Assembly (NCBI RefSeq): GCF_021026295.1
Contig: NZ_JAJNDA010000001.1
Location: forward strand, 186,001 to 250,000
DNA: 64,000 bases
Source of the DNA: Actinomycetospora soli
Lineage (GTDB): Bacteria > Actinomycetota > Actinomycetes > Mycobacteriales > Pseudonocardiaceae
Reading direction: 5' to 3'
Under the pieces are notes generated by a model. The model searched no databases. It was given only the letters and a program-made list of their open reading frames with translations, and was not told where the DNA came from. Each line of letters opens with the position of its first letter. The stretch's first letter is position 1. Positions 32,178-42,245 of the stretch are shown here, in pieces. A program made the position numbers and the translations under genes.

Positions 32178-34085
32178 CTAGGGCGCACCCACCGTCGACA
32201 CGGTGAGCTGCGGCTTCCCGACGGTGCCCGAGCAGGCCCTCCCGTCGCGCGGGAGGGTCACCGCCGCGGCGGTCCCGGGCGCGCGGACGCGCAGCCCGGA
32301 GACGTCGACGGCGCGGCAGTTCGTCGCGTCGAACTCCTTGACGGGGACGATGCGCAGCGTCGCGGCCGCCGACCCGTTCGGGGCCAGCGTCAGCGCCGGT
32401 CCGGCCGCGCCGGCCCGGCTCGCGGCCGCGCCCACCGCCTTGCCGCCCGCGACGAACCGCACCGCCGGGAAGCCCCGCAGGGTGCACGGCGCGTCCCCGC
32501 GGTTGGTGAACACGATCTTGACGGTGGCGCCCGCGCCCGCCAGCGAGGACACGACGCTGCGGCAGGCCGCGGGCGGTGCCGGCGCGGGCGGGGCTCCGGG
32601 CGGCGCCGCGGGGACGGGCGCGGCCGGGGCCGGGGCGTCGGGCCCGGCGGGGTCCTCGACCGGGGCGTCCGCGCCGCCCGCGGGGTCCGCCGCGACCGGG
32701 TCGGCGTCGACGCTCACCGGCTCGGGGGCCGGGTCCGCGGACGCGCCCGGCGCGGCGGGCCCGGGGGGCGGACCGGCCGCGGGGACGGCGGGGGCGGCGG
32801 GGAGTGCCGCCGGGGTCGTCGTCAGCGGGGCGGAGCCGCCGGTGAGCACGACCCCGCCGACCACACCGCCCGCGAGCACGAGCACAGCGGCCGCACCGAG
32901 GAGCCCGCGGCGCAGCGAGCCGGTGCGGGCGGGCGTGGCGACCGGTCCGGTGGGCGGCTCGGCCGGTCGGACGGCGGCCGGGGCGACGACCGCCGGGGTG
33001 ACGGCGGCCGGGACGGGCGCCCCCGCCGGTGGCAGGACAGCGTCGTTGCTGCCACCGGGTGCCGGTGACGACGCGTTCCTGCCACCGGGGACGGGGGCCG
33101 GGCCGATCACGATCGGCGAGCGGGCCGGCAGCCCGGCGGTGAGGGCCGCCGCGGGGACGGCGAGCGTCTCCTCGTCCAGGCCCAGCGCCGGCGCGAGCGC
33201 GCGGAGCCGGGCGCGGGCGGCCTCGGCGGAGGGCCGGTCGACCGGGGCGGCGGCCGTCATGACGCCGAGGAGGTCACGCAGGTCGTCGGGCAGGCCGGCC
33301 GGCACCACCGGGTCGCGGTGCAGGCGCGCCACCGACGACTCGACGGGACCGCCCGGGAACTCCCGGCGCCCGGTCAGGCACTCGAGCAGGACGAGCCCGA
33401 GCGCGTAGACGTCGGCCGGGGACCCGACCTCGTCGCCGCGCACCTGCTCGGGCGCGAGGTAGGCGGCGGTGCCGGTGACCTGCCCGTGCGCCGTCGTCGC
33501 GGTGGCCACGGCGGCGACGCCGAAGTCCGCGAGGACCGGGTGCACGCGGGCGGGGGCGTCGTGGTCCTCGTCGGCCGCGTCCCCGGGTCCCGGGTCGGCC
33601 GGGTCGAGCAGGATGTTCGCGGGCTTGACGTCGCGGTGGACGATGCCGAGCGCGTGCACGTGGGCCAGGGCCGCGAGCAGTTCGCCCGCCAGACCGACCA
33701 CCACCTCCGGTGGCAGCGGGCCGCGCTCGAGCGCGTCGGCCAGGGAGCCGCCGGGGACGAGGCGGGTCACGAGGAACACGCGGTCCCCGGTCTCCCCGAC
33801 GTCGAACACCTCGAGCACGCCGGGGTGCGAGACCTGGGCCGCCGCCTGCAGCTCGCGGCGCACCGAGGCCGACTCCAGGGTCCCGACGCCGGGCGCGAAC
33901 AGCTTGACGGCGACCTCGCGCTGAAGGAGGCGGTCGTGCGCCCGGTACACGGTCGCCGTCGCGCCGCGGCCCAGGCGTGCCCCGACCTCAAAGCGGTCGC
34001 CGACCAGCGTGGGGACCGCCCCGTCGTCGAGGGTGACGACGGTGCCCGCGCCGTCCGAGGTCCCGTGCTCGGTGTCCGGTTCCAC
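32178..34085 (-). CDS. Transmembrane Ser/Thr protein kinase with DUF4232 sensor domain
   Basis: 635-aa receptor-type kinase. The catalytic domain (about 32-300) has the Gly-rich loop GRGATATVY (39-47), Lys61, HRD 150-152, DFG 187-189 and APE 211-213. A proline-rich juxtamembrane linker (about 310-390) contains the bipartite repeat at residues about 333-352. One membrane helix (about 393-415) leads to an Ala/Pro-rich stalk and a C-terminal extracellular DUF4232 domain (about 500-633, with VFTNRGDAPCTLRGFPAV). DUF4232 domains are typical of actinobacterial lipoproteins and sensors. Substrates are unknown. Divergent from the PacL-like gene. Confidence 0.92.
   Translation of the reverse strand: MEPDTEHGTSDGAGTVVTLDDGAVPTLVGDRFEVGARLGRGATATVYRAHDRLLQREVAVKLFAPGVGTLESASVRRELQAAAQVSHPGVLEVFDVGETGDRVFLVTRLVPGGSLADALERGPLPPEVVVGLAGELLAALAHVHALGIVHRDVKPANILLDPADPGPGDAADEDHDAPARVHPVLADFGVAAVATATTAHGQVTGTAAYLAPEQVRGDEVGSPADVYALGLVLLECLTGRREFPGGPVESSVARLHRDPVVPAGLPDDLRDLLGVMTAAAPVDRPSAEAARARLRALAPALGLDEETLAVPAAALTAGLPARSPIVIGPAPVPGGRNASSPAPGGSNDAVLPPAGAPVPAAVTPAVVAPAAVRPAEPPTGPVATPARTGSLRRGLLGAAAVLVLAGGVVGGVVLTGGSAPLTTTPAALPAAPAVPAAGPPPGPAAPGASADPAPEPVSVDADPVAADPAGGADAPVEDPAGPDAPAPAAPVPAAPPGAPPAPAPPAACRSVVSSLAGAGATVKIVFTNRGDAPCTLRGFPAVRFVAGGKAVGAAASRAGAAGPALTLAPNGSAAATLRIVPVKEFDATNCRAVDVSGLRVRAPGTAAAVTLPRDGRACSGTVGKPQLTVSTVGAP
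33029..33085. repeat. Bipartite 19-bp repeat, locus C (inverted pair inside kinase gene)
   Basis: Unit GTGGCAGGACAGCGTCGTT (33029-33047, minus orientation) and GACGACGCGTTCCTGCCAC (33067-33085, plus) are inverted with a 19-base spacer. The reading frame passes through and gives GGRNASSPAPGGSNDAVLPP in the kinase linker. Confidence 0.75.
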
Positions 34086-34108
34086 CCCGTGATCGTGACC
34101 GATGCCAT

Positions 34109-34137
34109 CCGATCGGGGTCATCCACCCCCCGATCGG
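34109..34137. promoter_or_regulatory. Inverted repeat in the kinase/PacL divergent region
   Basis: CCGATCGGGG (34109-34118) and CCCCGATCGG (34128-34137) are exact complements with a 9-base centre, 23 bases upstream of the kinase start. Further on, GTTGCAATGACAGCGATAAC (34161-34180) is an AT-rich patch and TAGCGT (34251-34256) a possible -10 for the PacL gene. Operator identity unknown. Confidence 0.4.
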
Positions 34138-34303
34138 AGGCACGGGCGCCCGCCGTCCGTGTTGCAATGACAGCGATAACCATGACCGACAAGGGCCACC
34201 CGGAGGTCGTGATCTCGGTCCCGACCTGCGGCTGCCCCAGAGCGGTCGGCTAGCGTCGAGGGTCGATCACGGCGTTCAGCCCCGAGCGGACGAGGAGAAG
34301 CGG

Positions 34304-34588
34304 ATGGTGGCGTGGGGTGCCCTGGCGGCGAAGGCGGCCGGGGCCGTGGCGAGCGGCGTGGCCGGCGTCGCCGTCGTCGAGGGCGTGAAGAAGCTGTCCG
34401 GGGGCCGGGCGGTGCACCAGTCCGCGGTCGCGGTGACCACCCTCGGCCTGCGCGTCTCGCGGGCCGCGGAGACCGGCGCCGAGCGCGTCCGGCTGAACAC
34501 CGCCGACGTCGTCGCCGAGGCCCGGGAGCGGCTGGGCGAGCAGGCGCCGCCGCCCGGTGCCGTCGAGAAGCACGACCACGAGCACTGA
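34304..34588 (+). CDS. pacL: PacL-type DUF1490 metallochaperone-like protein
   Basis: 94-aa membrane-associated protein of the DUF1490 family. In Mycobacterium tuberculosis the PacL proteins (Rv3269 for CtpC) scaffold P-type ATPases and bind metal through a C-terminal Asp/His motif. Here the N-terminal hydrophobic helix (GALAAKAAGAVASGVAGVAVV) is followed by a soluble helix, and the C-terminus reads Val-Glu-Lys-His-Asp-His-Glu-His, a likely metal site. ATG 34304 has GAGGAG upstream. It is followed by the ATPase gene with a single base between stop and GTG. Zinc is inferred from the M. tuberculosis pair. Confidence 0.82.
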   Translation: MVAWGALAAKAAGAVASGVAGVAVVEGVKKLSGGRAVHQSAVAVTTLGLRVSRAAETGAERVRLNTADVVAEARERLGEQAPPPGAVEKHDHEH

Positions 34589-34589
34589 C

Positions 34590-36809
34590 GTGACGACCGT
34601 CCGGCACCTGCACCCGGTGCACGACGACGGGTCCGCCCTGCGGGTCGTCTCCGACGCCGCGGGCCGGGTGCGTTTCGACGCCCCCGACCTGCGCGCCGCG
34701 ACCGGGCTCGCCGTCGCGGTCGAGGAGGCGCTCGACGACGTCGAGGGCGTCCGCCAGGTCCACGCGTTCCCGCGCACCGGCACCCTCGTCGTCTGGTACG
34801 ACCGCGACCGCTGCTCCGCCGCGACGATCGCCGCGGCCTACCGGGGCGTCACCACGTCGACCCCGCACGACGAGCCCGCGACGCGGCTCCCGCGCTCGGC
34901 GGAGGTCGGCAACGGCGATCTCCTGCGCATGGCGGTCGGTGGCATCGCGCTGCTCCTGCTCGGCGGGCGCCGCTGGGTCCTGCGCCGCCCCCCGATGCTC
35001 GGGCCGACCAGCCGCACGGTGGCCACCGGCGTCACGATCTTCACCGGCTACCCCTTCCTGCGCGGCGCGCTGCGGGCGCTGGTCGGCGGCCGGGGCGCGG
35101 GCACCGACGCCCTGGTCTCGGCGGCCACGGTGGCCTCGCTCGTGCTGCGCGAGAACGTCGTCGCGCTCACGGTGCTCTGGCTGCTCAACATCGGCGAGTA
35201 CCTGCAGGACCTCACCCTGCGGCGCAGCCGCCGGGCCATCTCCGACCTGCTCACCGGCGCCCGGACCACCACGTGGATGCGCGTCGCCCCGGCCGACCCC
35301 GCGGGCGAGGCCGTGGAGGTCGAGGTGCCCATCGAGCGGGTGCGCGTCGGCGACGAGATCGTGGTCCACGAGCACGTCGTGCTCCCGGTCGACGGCGTCG
35401 TCGTGGAGGCGGCCGAGGCGGGCTGCCTCGTCGACCAGGCCGCGATCACCGGGGAGAACCTGCCGGTCACCGCCGAGGTCGGCGACGAGCTGCACGCCGG
35501 TTCGGTGCTGCTGCGCGGCCGGCTCGTGGTCCGCGCGACCGCCGTCGGCGCGGACACCGCCGTCGGCCGGATCATCGAGCGGGTCGAGGCCGCCCAGTCC
35601 GACCGGGCCCCCATCCAGACCGTCGGGGAGAACTTCTCCCGCCGCTTCGTCCCGCTCTCGTTCGCGCTCTCCGCGGCCACCCTGCTCGTCACCCGCGACG
35701 TGCGTCGCGCCATGACGATGCTGCTGGTCGCGTGCCCCTGTGCGGTCGGCCTCTCCACGCCGACCGCGATCAGCGCCGCCATCGGCAACGGCGCCCGGCG
35801 CGGCATCCTCATCAAGGGCGGCTCGCACCTCGAGGCGGCGGGTCGCGTGGACGCGGTCGTCCTCGACAAGACCGGGACGGTGACGACGGGCCGACCCGTC
35901 GTCACGAACGTCGTCTCCTTCCACGACGACTACTCCCCCGAGCAGGTCCTCGCCCTCGCGGCCTCGTCGGAGATCCACTCGCGACACCCGCTGGCGCAGG
36001 CCGTGATCCGCTCCACCGAGGAGCGGCGGATCGAGATCCCGCCGCACGAGGAGTGCGAGGTGCTCCTCGGGCAGGGCATGCGGGTGCAGGCCGACGGCCG
36101 CACGCTGCTGCTCGGCTCGCGGGCCCTGTTCAAGGAGCAGAAGGTCACGGTGTCACGGAAGGCGTCGGACTGGGTCCGCCGCCTCCAGCGCCAGGCCGAG
36201 ACGCCCCTGCTCCTCGCGGTGGACGGCACACTCACCGGGCTGATCAGCCTGCGCGACACCGTGCGCCCCGAGGCCGTCGAGGTGCTCGAGGCGCTGCGGG
36301 CCGACGGCGTGCGGCGGATCGTCATGCTCTCCGGCGACCACCCCGACGTCGCCGAGGCCGTCGCCGCCGAGCTCGGCATCGACGAGTGGCGCGCCGAGGT
36401 GATGCCCGAGGACAAGCAGGACGCGGTGCGGGCCCTGCAGGCCGAGGGCTACACGGTCGCCATGGTCGGCGACGGCACCAACGACGCGCCGGCCCTCGCG
36501 CTCGCCGACCTCGGCATCGCGATGGGGGTCGCGGGCACGGACGTCGCGGTGGAGACCGCCGACGTCGCACTCGCGGGCGACCGGCTCACCGCCCTGCTCG
36601 ACCTGCGTGACCTCGGCCGCCGCGGGGTCGGCGTCATCCGGCAGAACTACGGGATGTCGATCGCGGTCAACGCGGTCGGCCTCGTCGTTTCCGCCGGCGG
36701 GGCGCTCTCCCCCGTCGTCGCCGCGATCCTGCACAACGCGTCGTCCGTGGCGGTCGTCGCGAACTCGTCCCGCCTCATCCGGTACCAGGTCGAGCCCTCC
36801 CCGGCGTGA
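34590..36809 (+). CDS. ctpC: P1B-type metal-exporting ATPase (CtpC-like)
   Basis: 739-aa heavy-metal ATPase from GTG 34590. Landmarks: a degenerate N-terminal HMA-like domain without CxxC (residues about 15-85), TGE 287-289 actuator, CPC 382-384, phosphorylation DKTGT 426-430, His-Pro (466-467), and GDGTNDAP at 627-634. About six membrane helices are readable, typical of P1B. Operon pairing with a DUF1490 protein points to a CtpC-type zinc or manganese exporter. Substrate not determined. The 3' end overlaps the YibE/F gene as GTGA. Confidence 0.92.
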   Translation: MTTVRHLHPVHDDGSALRVVSDAAGRVRFDAPDLRAATGLAVAVEEALDDVEGVRQVHAFPRTGTLVVWYDRDRCSAATIAAAYRGVTTSTPHDEPATRLPRSAEVGNGDLLRMAVGGIALLLLGGRRWVLRRPPMLGPTSRTVATGVTIFTGYPFLRGALRALVGGRGAGTDALVSAATVASLVLRENVVALTVLWLLNIGEYLQDLTLRRSRRAISDLLTGARTTTWMRVAPADPAGEAVEVEVPIERVRVGDEIVVHEHVVLPVDGVVVEAAEAGCLVDQAAITGENLPVTAEVGDELHAGSVLLRGRLVVRATAVGADTAVGRIIERVEAAQSDRAPIQTVGENFSRRFVPLSFALSAATLLVTRDVRRAMTMLLVACPCAVGLSTPTAISAAIGNGARRGILIKGGSHLEAAGRVDAVVLDKTGTVTTGRPVVTNVVSFHDDYSPEQVLALAASSEIHSRHPLAQAVIRSTEERRIEIPPHEECEVLLGQGMRVQADGRTLLLGSRALFKEQKVTVSRKASDWVRRLQRQAETPLLLAVDGTLTGLISLRDTVRPEAVEVLEALRADGVRRIVMLSGDHPDVAEAVAAELGIDEWRAEVMPEDKQDAVRALQAEGYTVAMVGDGTNDAPALALADLGIAMGVAGTDVAVETADVALAGDRLTALLDLRDLGRRGVGVIRQNYGMSIAVNAVGLVVSAGGALSPVVAAILHNASSVAVVANSSRLIRYQVEPSPA

Positions 36810-38242
36810 CTCCCGAGGACCCGCCGACGGCGCCGATCCCGGCCGTCCCGGAGACGAGCGAACGGCCCTCCCGCGCCGCGAGGACGCGCGAGGGTGCCGG
36901 TCGCTCGGCTCCGCGGTCGGGGCCCCGGTCCCGACGGCGGGCCGGGTCGGGTCGGCGTGCGGAGCCCGCCGGGCACGGCCACGGGCACGGCCACGGGCCC
37001 GCGCCCGCCGTCGGGCGGACCGTGCGGCGGCTGCTGGCCGCGCTGCTCGTGCCGTGCGGCCTCGCCGTCGTCGTCGGGCTGGTGCTGCTGGCGCCCTCGC
37101 CGTCGGAGTACCGGGCGGTCCTGGACGGCAGCCACGCGGCGGCCGCGGGCTCGGGAGCCGGCACGACGACGGGCGCGGCGGCCGCCGTCGCGACGCAGCC
37201 GCTGGACGGGACGGTGGTGCGCGCGGGCGCGGAGGCCGACTGCGCCGACCCGACGCTGGCCGTCGAGGCCGGCGCCGGCTGCTTCCCGCTGCAGGTCCGG
37301 CTGGACGAGGGCCCGGCGTCCGGGCGGACGATCGACACCCTGCTGCCGGGCGGACCGGCGACCCCGCGGTTCGCCGACGGCGACGCGGTGGTGGTCGCCT
37401 GGTCCGGCGGCGATCCCGCCGACGCGTCGGGCTACCAGGTGGTGGACCGGCAGCGGGGTGGCTCGATGCTGCTGCTCGCGGGGGTGTTCGCGCTCGCCGT
37501 CGTGCTGCTCGGACGCTGGCAGGGCCTGGCGGCGCTCGGCGCCCTCGGCATCACGCTGCTCGTGCTGGGCCTGTTCGTGCTGCCCGCGCTGCTCACGGGC
37601 GCGGCGCCGGTGCCGGTCGCGCTCGTGGCGTCGGGCCTGATCGTCGCGGTGGTGTTCCCGACGATCCACGGGTTCTCCGCACGCACGGCCACGGCGGCGC
37701 TGGGCACGGTGATGTCGCTGGGCCTGATCGGGGTACTGGCGCTCGTGTTCGGCGGGCTGACCCGGCTCACCGGCCTCGACGACTCGTCCACCGAGCTCAT
37801 CGGGGTGCTCGGCGCGGGCATCGACGCGCGCGGTCTCCTGCTCGCCGGGCTGATCATCGGCGCGCTCGGCGTCCTCGACGACGTCACGGTCACCCAGACC
37901 TCGACCGTGTGGGAGCTCCACCGCGCCGACCCGTCGTCGGGAACGCGGGAGCTCTACGCGGCGGCGATGCGCGTGGGGCGCGACCACGTGGCGTCGGCGG
38001 TGAACACCCTCGTGCTCGCCTACGCGGGCGCGGCGCTGCCGCTGCTGCTGCTGTTCACGCTCTCCGGGCGCGGGGTCGGCGACCTGCTGACGGCCGAGGA
38101 CGTGGCGCAGGAGGTGCTGCGGACGCTCGTGGGATCGATCGGGATCGTCGCGGCAGTACCGGTGACGACGCTCGTCGCCGCGGTGGTGGCGCGGTCGGGG
38201 CGTGCACCCCGACCCGGGAGATCGGCGCTCCCACGCGCGTAG
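36806..38242 (+). CDS. YibE/F family membrane protein with N-terminal His-Gly motif
   Basis: 478-aa membrane protein, GTG 36806 overlapping the CtpC-like stop. The YibE/F core has seven to eight helices in the C-terminal two-thirds (VALVASGLIVAVVFPTIHGFSARTA, ELIGVLGAGIDARGLLLAGLIIGALGVLDDVTVTQ). The N-terminal extension (1-70) is Arg/Pro-rich and ends in a His-Gly repeat with His57, His59, His61 and His63. Its place right behind PacL and CtpC suggests an accessory role in metal homeostasis, which is not established for YibE/F. Confidence 0.8.
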   Translation: MTPEDPPTAPIPAVPETSERPSRAARTREGAGRSAPRSGPRSRRRAGSGRRAEPAGHGHGHGHGPAPAVGRTVRRLLAALLVPCGLAVVVGLVLLAPSPSEYRAVLDGSHAAAAGSGAGTTTGAAAAVATQPLDGTVVRAGAEADCADPTLAVEAGAGCFPLQVRLDEGPASGRTIDTLLPGGPATPRFADGDAVVVAWSGGDPADASGYQVVDRQRGGSMLLLAGVFALAVVLLGRWQGLAALGALGITLLVLGLFVLPALLTGAAPVPVALVASGLIVAVVFPTIHGFSARTATAALGTVMSLGLIGVLALVFGGLTRLTGLDDSSTELIGVLGAGIDARGLLLAGLIIGALGVLDDVTVTQTSTVWELHRADPSSGTRELYAAAMRVGRDHVASAVNTLVLAYAGAALPLLLLFTLSGRGVGDLLTAEDVAQEVLRTLVGSIGIVAAVPVTTLVAAVVARSGRAPRPGRSALPRA

Positions 38243-38280
38243 ATGCTGCGGAAGTGCCGCTCGCTCGACAGGGTGATCGC

Positions 38281-39420
38281 GTGCGGACGACCGAGACACG
38301 GGTGGCGATCGCCGGGGCGGGCGTGGTGGGCGTCGCGTTCGGCATGGCGCGGTTCTGCTTCGGGCTCACGCTGCCGGAGCTGCGCGTGGACCCCGGGCTC
38401 TCGACGACGGGTGTGCCCGAGGCCGTCCTCGGGCTCATCGCGGGCGGGACGTTCGCCGGGTTCCTCGCCGGCATCGTGTGCGCGCCGCTGCTCGCCGCCC
38501 GCCGTGGACCGCGGGCGCCGACCACCGTCGGTGGGGTGTGCGGCGCGCTCGGCGCGCTGATCGTGGTGCTCGCGGGCTCGCCCGGGGTGCTCGCGGTCGG
38601 GGCCGTGCTCGCCGGCAGCGCCGCCGGCTGGGTGTGGGCGCCCTACTCCGACATCGCCCGCGCGACGGTCGACCCCGACCGCCGACCCCGTCTGCTCTCG
38701 TTCATCAGCACCGGCACGTGCGGCGGGCTGGTGCTGATCGCGGTAATCGCGGTCGCGGCGAGCACCACCTGGCGCGCCGCGTGGGCGGCGGTGGCCGTGT
38801 GCTCCGCCCTCGCGGCCCTGCTCAACCTGCGCTGGGTGCCCGCGGTGCCGCCGACCCCGGTCGCCGACCGGCGCCCGGTCCCGTGGCGGGCGCTGCGCCT
38901 GCCGGCGCTGTACGCCGTCGTCTACCAGGCCGGGACGGCGGTGGCGTTCACCTACTCCGCCGACGTCGCCACGCGGGCGGGCCTGTCCTCGGGGGTCCGC
39001 CCGGTGCTCTTCGTGATCATCGGTGTGCTCGGCCTCGCCGGGCTGTTCACGGGCGCGATGACGGCCCGCGTCGGGCCCCCGCGGGTGGCGGCCGGGTGCC
39101 TGCTGACGATCGGCGTGGCCCTGCTGCTGCTCGCGTTCGGGGACCGGTCGCCGGTGATCGCCCTGCTCGCGGCGGCCGTCTTCGCCGCGCCCTACATGGT
39201 CGGGGCGGCGACGCTCGCGGTCTGGACCGGCAGCGTCGCGTCCTCCGACCCCGGCCGGGCCCTGTCGGTCGCCATGGTCGTCGGCGCACTCGGGGCGATC
39301 GCCGCGCCGGTGGTCGTGGGCGCGCTCGTCACCGCGCTGGGCCTGCCGGTGCTGCTGGTGGCCTTCGCGGTGCTGTGCGGCGGGGTCGGCGCCGGTCTCG
39401 TCAGGTCCCGCAGTACGTGA
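38281..39420 (+). CDS. MFS transporter (YbfB-like)
   Basis: 379 aa from GTG 38281. The 11-12 hydrophobic segments, the [16 protein letters not shown] first helix and the [20 protein letters not shown] loop fit the YbfB/arabinose-efflux-like MFS subfamily. The upstream frame is unsupported; the start lies 39 bases after the YibE/F stop. Probably co-transcribed with the metal operon, though drug or metabolite efflux is equally possible. The end overlaps the convergent SelO gene by 20 bases. Confidence 0.82.
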   Translation: MRTTETRVAIAGAGVVGVAFGMARFCFGLTLPELRVDPGLSTTGVPEAVLGLIAGGTFAGFLAGIVCAPLLAARRGPRAPTTVGGVCGALGALIVVLAGSPGVLAVGAVLAGSAAGWVWAPYSDIARATVDPDRRPRLLSFISTGTCGGLVLIAVIAVAASTTWRAAWAAVAVCSALAALLNLRWVPAVPPTPVADRRPVPWRALRLPALYAVVYQAGTAVAFTYSADVATRAGLSSGVRPVLFVIIGVLGLAGLFTGAMTARVGPPRVAAGCLLTIGVALLLLAFGDRSPVIALLAAAVFAAPYMVGAATLAVWTGSVASSDPGRALSVAMVVGALGAIAAPVVVGALVTALGLPVLLVAFAVLCGGVGAGLVRSRST

Positions 39421-40774
39421 CGAACGGCCCCGAGCCCGGCTCGGCGTAACGCTCCCGGCCCGGCTGCTCCGTGTACGGCCTCGTCACGACCTGGAGGATC
39501 TCCTGGAACGGGCCGAGGTCGCCCCGCTCGGCGGCCGTCAGGGCCTCGTCGACCAGGTGGTTGCGGGGCACGTAGAGCGGGTTGACGTGCTCGCGGTCCA
39601 GCTCGGGGTGCCAGCGCTGCGCCCACGCGTCGTACGCGTCGCGGTCGAGGAAGTGGTCGCGCGGGTTCGGCGCGCGGAAGAACGTCGTCCAGTCGACCTG
39701 CTGGGCGTGCAGCAGGGCGAGCAGGTCGGCGACGAGGTCGGGGTCGGGCTCGCGCAGCCCCAGCTTCGCGGCCATCCCGGCCTGGAAGTGCCGCTCGTAG
39801 ACGTCCCCGAACTCCTGCACCACGGCGGTCGCCTGCTCGATCGCGGCGTCCTGGTCCTCGTCGATCAGGGGAAGGAGCGCCTCGCCGAGGCGAGCCAGGT
39901 TCCACCGCGCGATCGGCGGCTGGTGACCGTAGGCGTACCGCCCGGCGTGGTCGATCGAGCTGAACACGGTCTGCGGGTCGTAGCGGTCCATGAACGCGCA
40001 GGGGCCGTAGTCGATCGTCTCGCCGGAGATCGTGGTGTTGTCGGTGTTCATCACGCCGTGGATGAAGCCGACGAGCATCCAGCGGGCGATCAGCTCGGCC
40101 TGCGCGTGCACCACACGGCGGTAGAAGTCGAGGTAGCCGTCGGCGTCGGGGTGGTGCTGCGCGATCGCGTGGTCGGCGAGGGCACGCACGACGTCGGGAC
40201 CGCCGTTGGCCGCCGCGTACTGGAACGTGCCGACCCGGATGTGGCTCGAGGCCACCCGCGCGAGCACCGCGCCGGGCAGCAGGCCCGTGTCGCGCGGGAC
40301 GTCCTCCCCCGTCGTCGACACCGCGAGCCCCCGGCTGGTGGGGATGCCGAGAGCGTGCATGGCCTCGCCCATGAGGTACTCGCGCAGCATCGGGCCGAGC
40401 GCGGCCTTCCCGTCGCCGCCGCGCGCGAAGGGTGTGCGACCGGAGCCCTTGAGGTGCAGGTCGTGCCGGTGGCCCCGCGGGTCGACGAGCTCGCCGAGCA
40501 GCAGCGCCCGGCCGTCGCCGAGGCGTGGCTGGTACATGCCGAACTGGTGGCCCGAGTAGACCATCGCCACCGGCTGCACCCCCTCGGGCACGGTGCCGGT
40601 CAGCAGGCCGGACTCCCGCAGCTGCGCCGGGTCGAGCCCCAGCTCACCGGCCAGCTCCTCGTTCACCACCAGGGGGTTCGGGTGCGGCGCGGCCGCGGCG
40701 GTCCACGGCGTGACCAGGTGCGGGACGGCGTCGGCGTAGGTGTGCTCGAGCTGCTGCGCGATCGCGGTGCTCAC
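39401..40774 (-). CDS. selO: SelO-type protein adenylyltransferase (YdiU/UPF0061)
   Basis: 457-aa pseudokinase-fold enzyme that transfers AMP to protein hydroxyls. The family signature is [20 protein letters not shown], then [20 protein letters not shown], which carries the active-site residues; the C-terminus ends in Thr-Tyr-Cys-Gly-Thr, the cysteine form of the SelO tail. GTG 40774 is used; upstream frame is not coding. SelO typically protects proteins in oxidative stress. Convergent with the MFS gene and divergent from the methyltransferase with a 36-base gap. Confidence 0.9.
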   Translation of the reverse strand: MSTAIAQQLEHTYADAVPHLVTPWTAAAAPHPNPLVVNEELAGELGLDPAQLRESGLLTGTVPEGVQPVAMVYSGHQFGMYQPRLGDGRALLLGELVDPRGHRHDLHLKGSGRTPFARGGDGKAALGPMLREYLMGEAMHALGIPTSRGLAVSTTGEDVPRDTGLLPGAVLARVASSHIRVGTFQYAAANGGPDVVRALADHAIAQHHPDADGYLDFYRRVVHAQAELIARWMLVGFIHGVMNTDNTTISGETIDYGPCAFMDRYDPQTVFSSIDHAGRYAYGHQPPIARWNLARLGEALLPLIDEDQDAAIEQATAVVQEFGDVYERHFQAGMAAKLGLREPDPDLVADLLALLHAQQVDWTTFFRAPNPRDHFLDRDAYDAWAQRWHPELDREHVNPLYVPRNHLVDEALTAAERGDLGPFQEILQVVTRPYTEQPGRERYAEPGSGPFVTYCGT

Positions 40775-40810
40775 GCCCTCGACGCTACGCGGACGTGCGA
40801 CGGTGTGCCG

Positions 40811-41581
40811 GTGACCGCCTACAGCCAGGGGCACGCCGCGAGCGTGCTGCGCTCGCAGACGTGGCGCACCGTCGACAACTCGGCCGCCTACCTCGCCCCG
40901 CACCTGCGTCCCGACCAGCGCGTTCTCGACGTCGGGTGTGGTCCCGGGACCATCACCGCGGACCTGGCGACGCGGGTCGGCTCCGTCCTCGGTGTGGACG
41001 CCGACCCGGGCGTGGTGGAGAAGGCCCGGGCGCTCGGGGTCGAGGCGGTCGTCGGCGACGTGTCCGCGCTGCCGGACGGGCCGTTCGACGTCGTCCACGC
41101 CCACCAGGTGCTGCTCCACCTGACCGATCCCGTGGCCGCGCTGCGCGAGATGATCCGGGTGACCGCGCCGGGCGGGCTCGTCGCGGTCCGCGACTGCGAC
41201 TACGCCGGGATCGTGCTCCACCCGCACGACCCGCGGCTCGACCGGTGGCTGGAGATCTACCGAGGCGTGGCCCGGGCGCACGGGACGGAGCCGGACGCGG
41301 GGCGGCGGGTCCTCGCCTGGGCGCACGCGGCGGGCGCGACGGACGTGACCCCGTCCGCGTCGATCTGGTGCCACGCGACGCCCGACGAGCGCGCCTGGTG
41401 GGGCGGACAGTGGGCCGAGCGCATCGTGGACTCGACGATCGCCGAGCGCGCCGTCGCGGGCGGCTTCGCGACCCGCGCGGAACTCGCCGACATCGCCGCG
41501 GCCTGGCGGGCGTGGGCCGCGCACCCCGACGGCTGGTTCTCCCTGCCGCACGGCGAGGTGCTGATCCGCGTCCCCGGGTGA
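40811..41581 (+). CDS. Class I SAM-dependent methyltransferase
   Basis: 256 aa from GTG 40811. The SAM-binding fold is complete: motif [13 protein letters not shown], the acidic motif II GVDADPG, then [25 protein letters not shown]. The C-terminal part ([24 protein letters not shown]) resembles UbiE/menaquinone-like and actinobacterial arsenite-like methyltransferases but lacks a Cys trio. Substrate unknown. Divergent from selO with a 36-base gap, stop 5 bases before the convergent KtrA stop. Confidence 0.85.
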   Translation: MTAYSQGHAASVLRSQTWRTVDNSAAYLAPHLRPDQRVLDVGCGPGTITADLATRVGSVLGVDADPGVVEKARALGVEAVVGDVSALPDGPFDVVHAHQVLLHLTDPVAALREMIRVTAPGGLVAVRDCDYAGIVLHPHDPRLDRWLEIYRGVARAHGTEPDAGRRVLAWAHAAGATDVTPSASIWCHATPDERAWWGGQWAERIVDSTIAERAVAGGFATRAELADIAAAWRAWAAHPDGWFSLPHGEVLIRVPG

Positions 41582-41585
41582 GGGG

Positions 41586-42245
41586 TCAGGAGTCCTCGAG
41601 CAGCTTCTCGACGTCCTCGTCGCGACCCACGACGAGGACGATGTCGCCCCGGCGGACGACGGTGTCGTCGGTGGCCGAGGTGAACTCCTCGTCGCGGCGC
41701 TTGATCGAGACCACCGTGACGCGGTAGCGGTCCCTGATCTCGGAGCTGCCGAGCGGGACGTCGATCAGACCGCGGGGCGGTCGGAGCTTCGCCAGGGCGC
41801 ACCCGTCGTCGAGCCGCAGGTAGTCGAGCGCCGTGCCGGAGACGAGGTGGGCCACCCGCTGGCCCATGTCCTGCTCGGGGAAGACGACGTGGTGGGCGCC
41901 GATGCGCTCGAGGATCCGGCCGTGGTGGGTGCTGATCGCCCGCGCCCAGATGTCGGGCACCCCGAGATCCACCAGCAACGACGTCACCAGGATGCTGTCC
42001 TCGAGGTGGTCCCCGACGGCGACGACCGCGCGACGGTAGTCGCCCACCCCGAGCTGGCGCAGGGTCTCCAGGTCCGTGCAGTCGGCGGTCACCACCTGGC
42101 CGATGTCGCGGGAGACCGCCTGCACCACGTCGTGCGAGGCGTCGATGGCGAGCACCTCGGTGCCCTGCCGGGTCAGCTCGAGGGCGATTGACGCACCGAA
42201 GCGACCCAGCCCCACGACGACCACCGGCTCGTGCGCGTCACCCAA
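41586..42245 (-). CDS. ktrA: KtrA/TrkA-type potassium uptake regulator
   Basis: 219-aa cytosolic regulatory subunit. The RCK_N domain has [17 protein letters not shown] for NAD(H) or nucleotide binding, with the [13 protein letters not shown] acidic strand end; the RCK_C domain follows from about residue 140. It controls the gating of the TrkH-type channel encoded just upstream. The start overlaps the trkH stop by 8 bases, so translation is coupled. Confidence 0.9.
   Translation of the reverse strand: MGDAHEPVVVVGLGRFGASIALELTRQGTEVLAIDASHDVVQAVSRDIGQVVTADCTDLETLRQLGVGDYRRAVVAVGDHLEDSILVTSLLVDLGVPDIWARAISTHHGRILERIGAHHVVFPEQDMGQRVAHLVSGTALDYLRLDDGCALAKLRPPRGLIDVPLGSSEIRDRYRVTVVSIKRRDEEFTSATDDTVVRRGDIVLVVGRDEDVEKLLEDS

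Noticed and set aside
34161-34180. Zur or ArsR-type operator upstream of the PacL gene
   Set aside because: The AT-rich sequence is only weakly dyadic, and I could not match it to any metal-regulator consensus with confidence.
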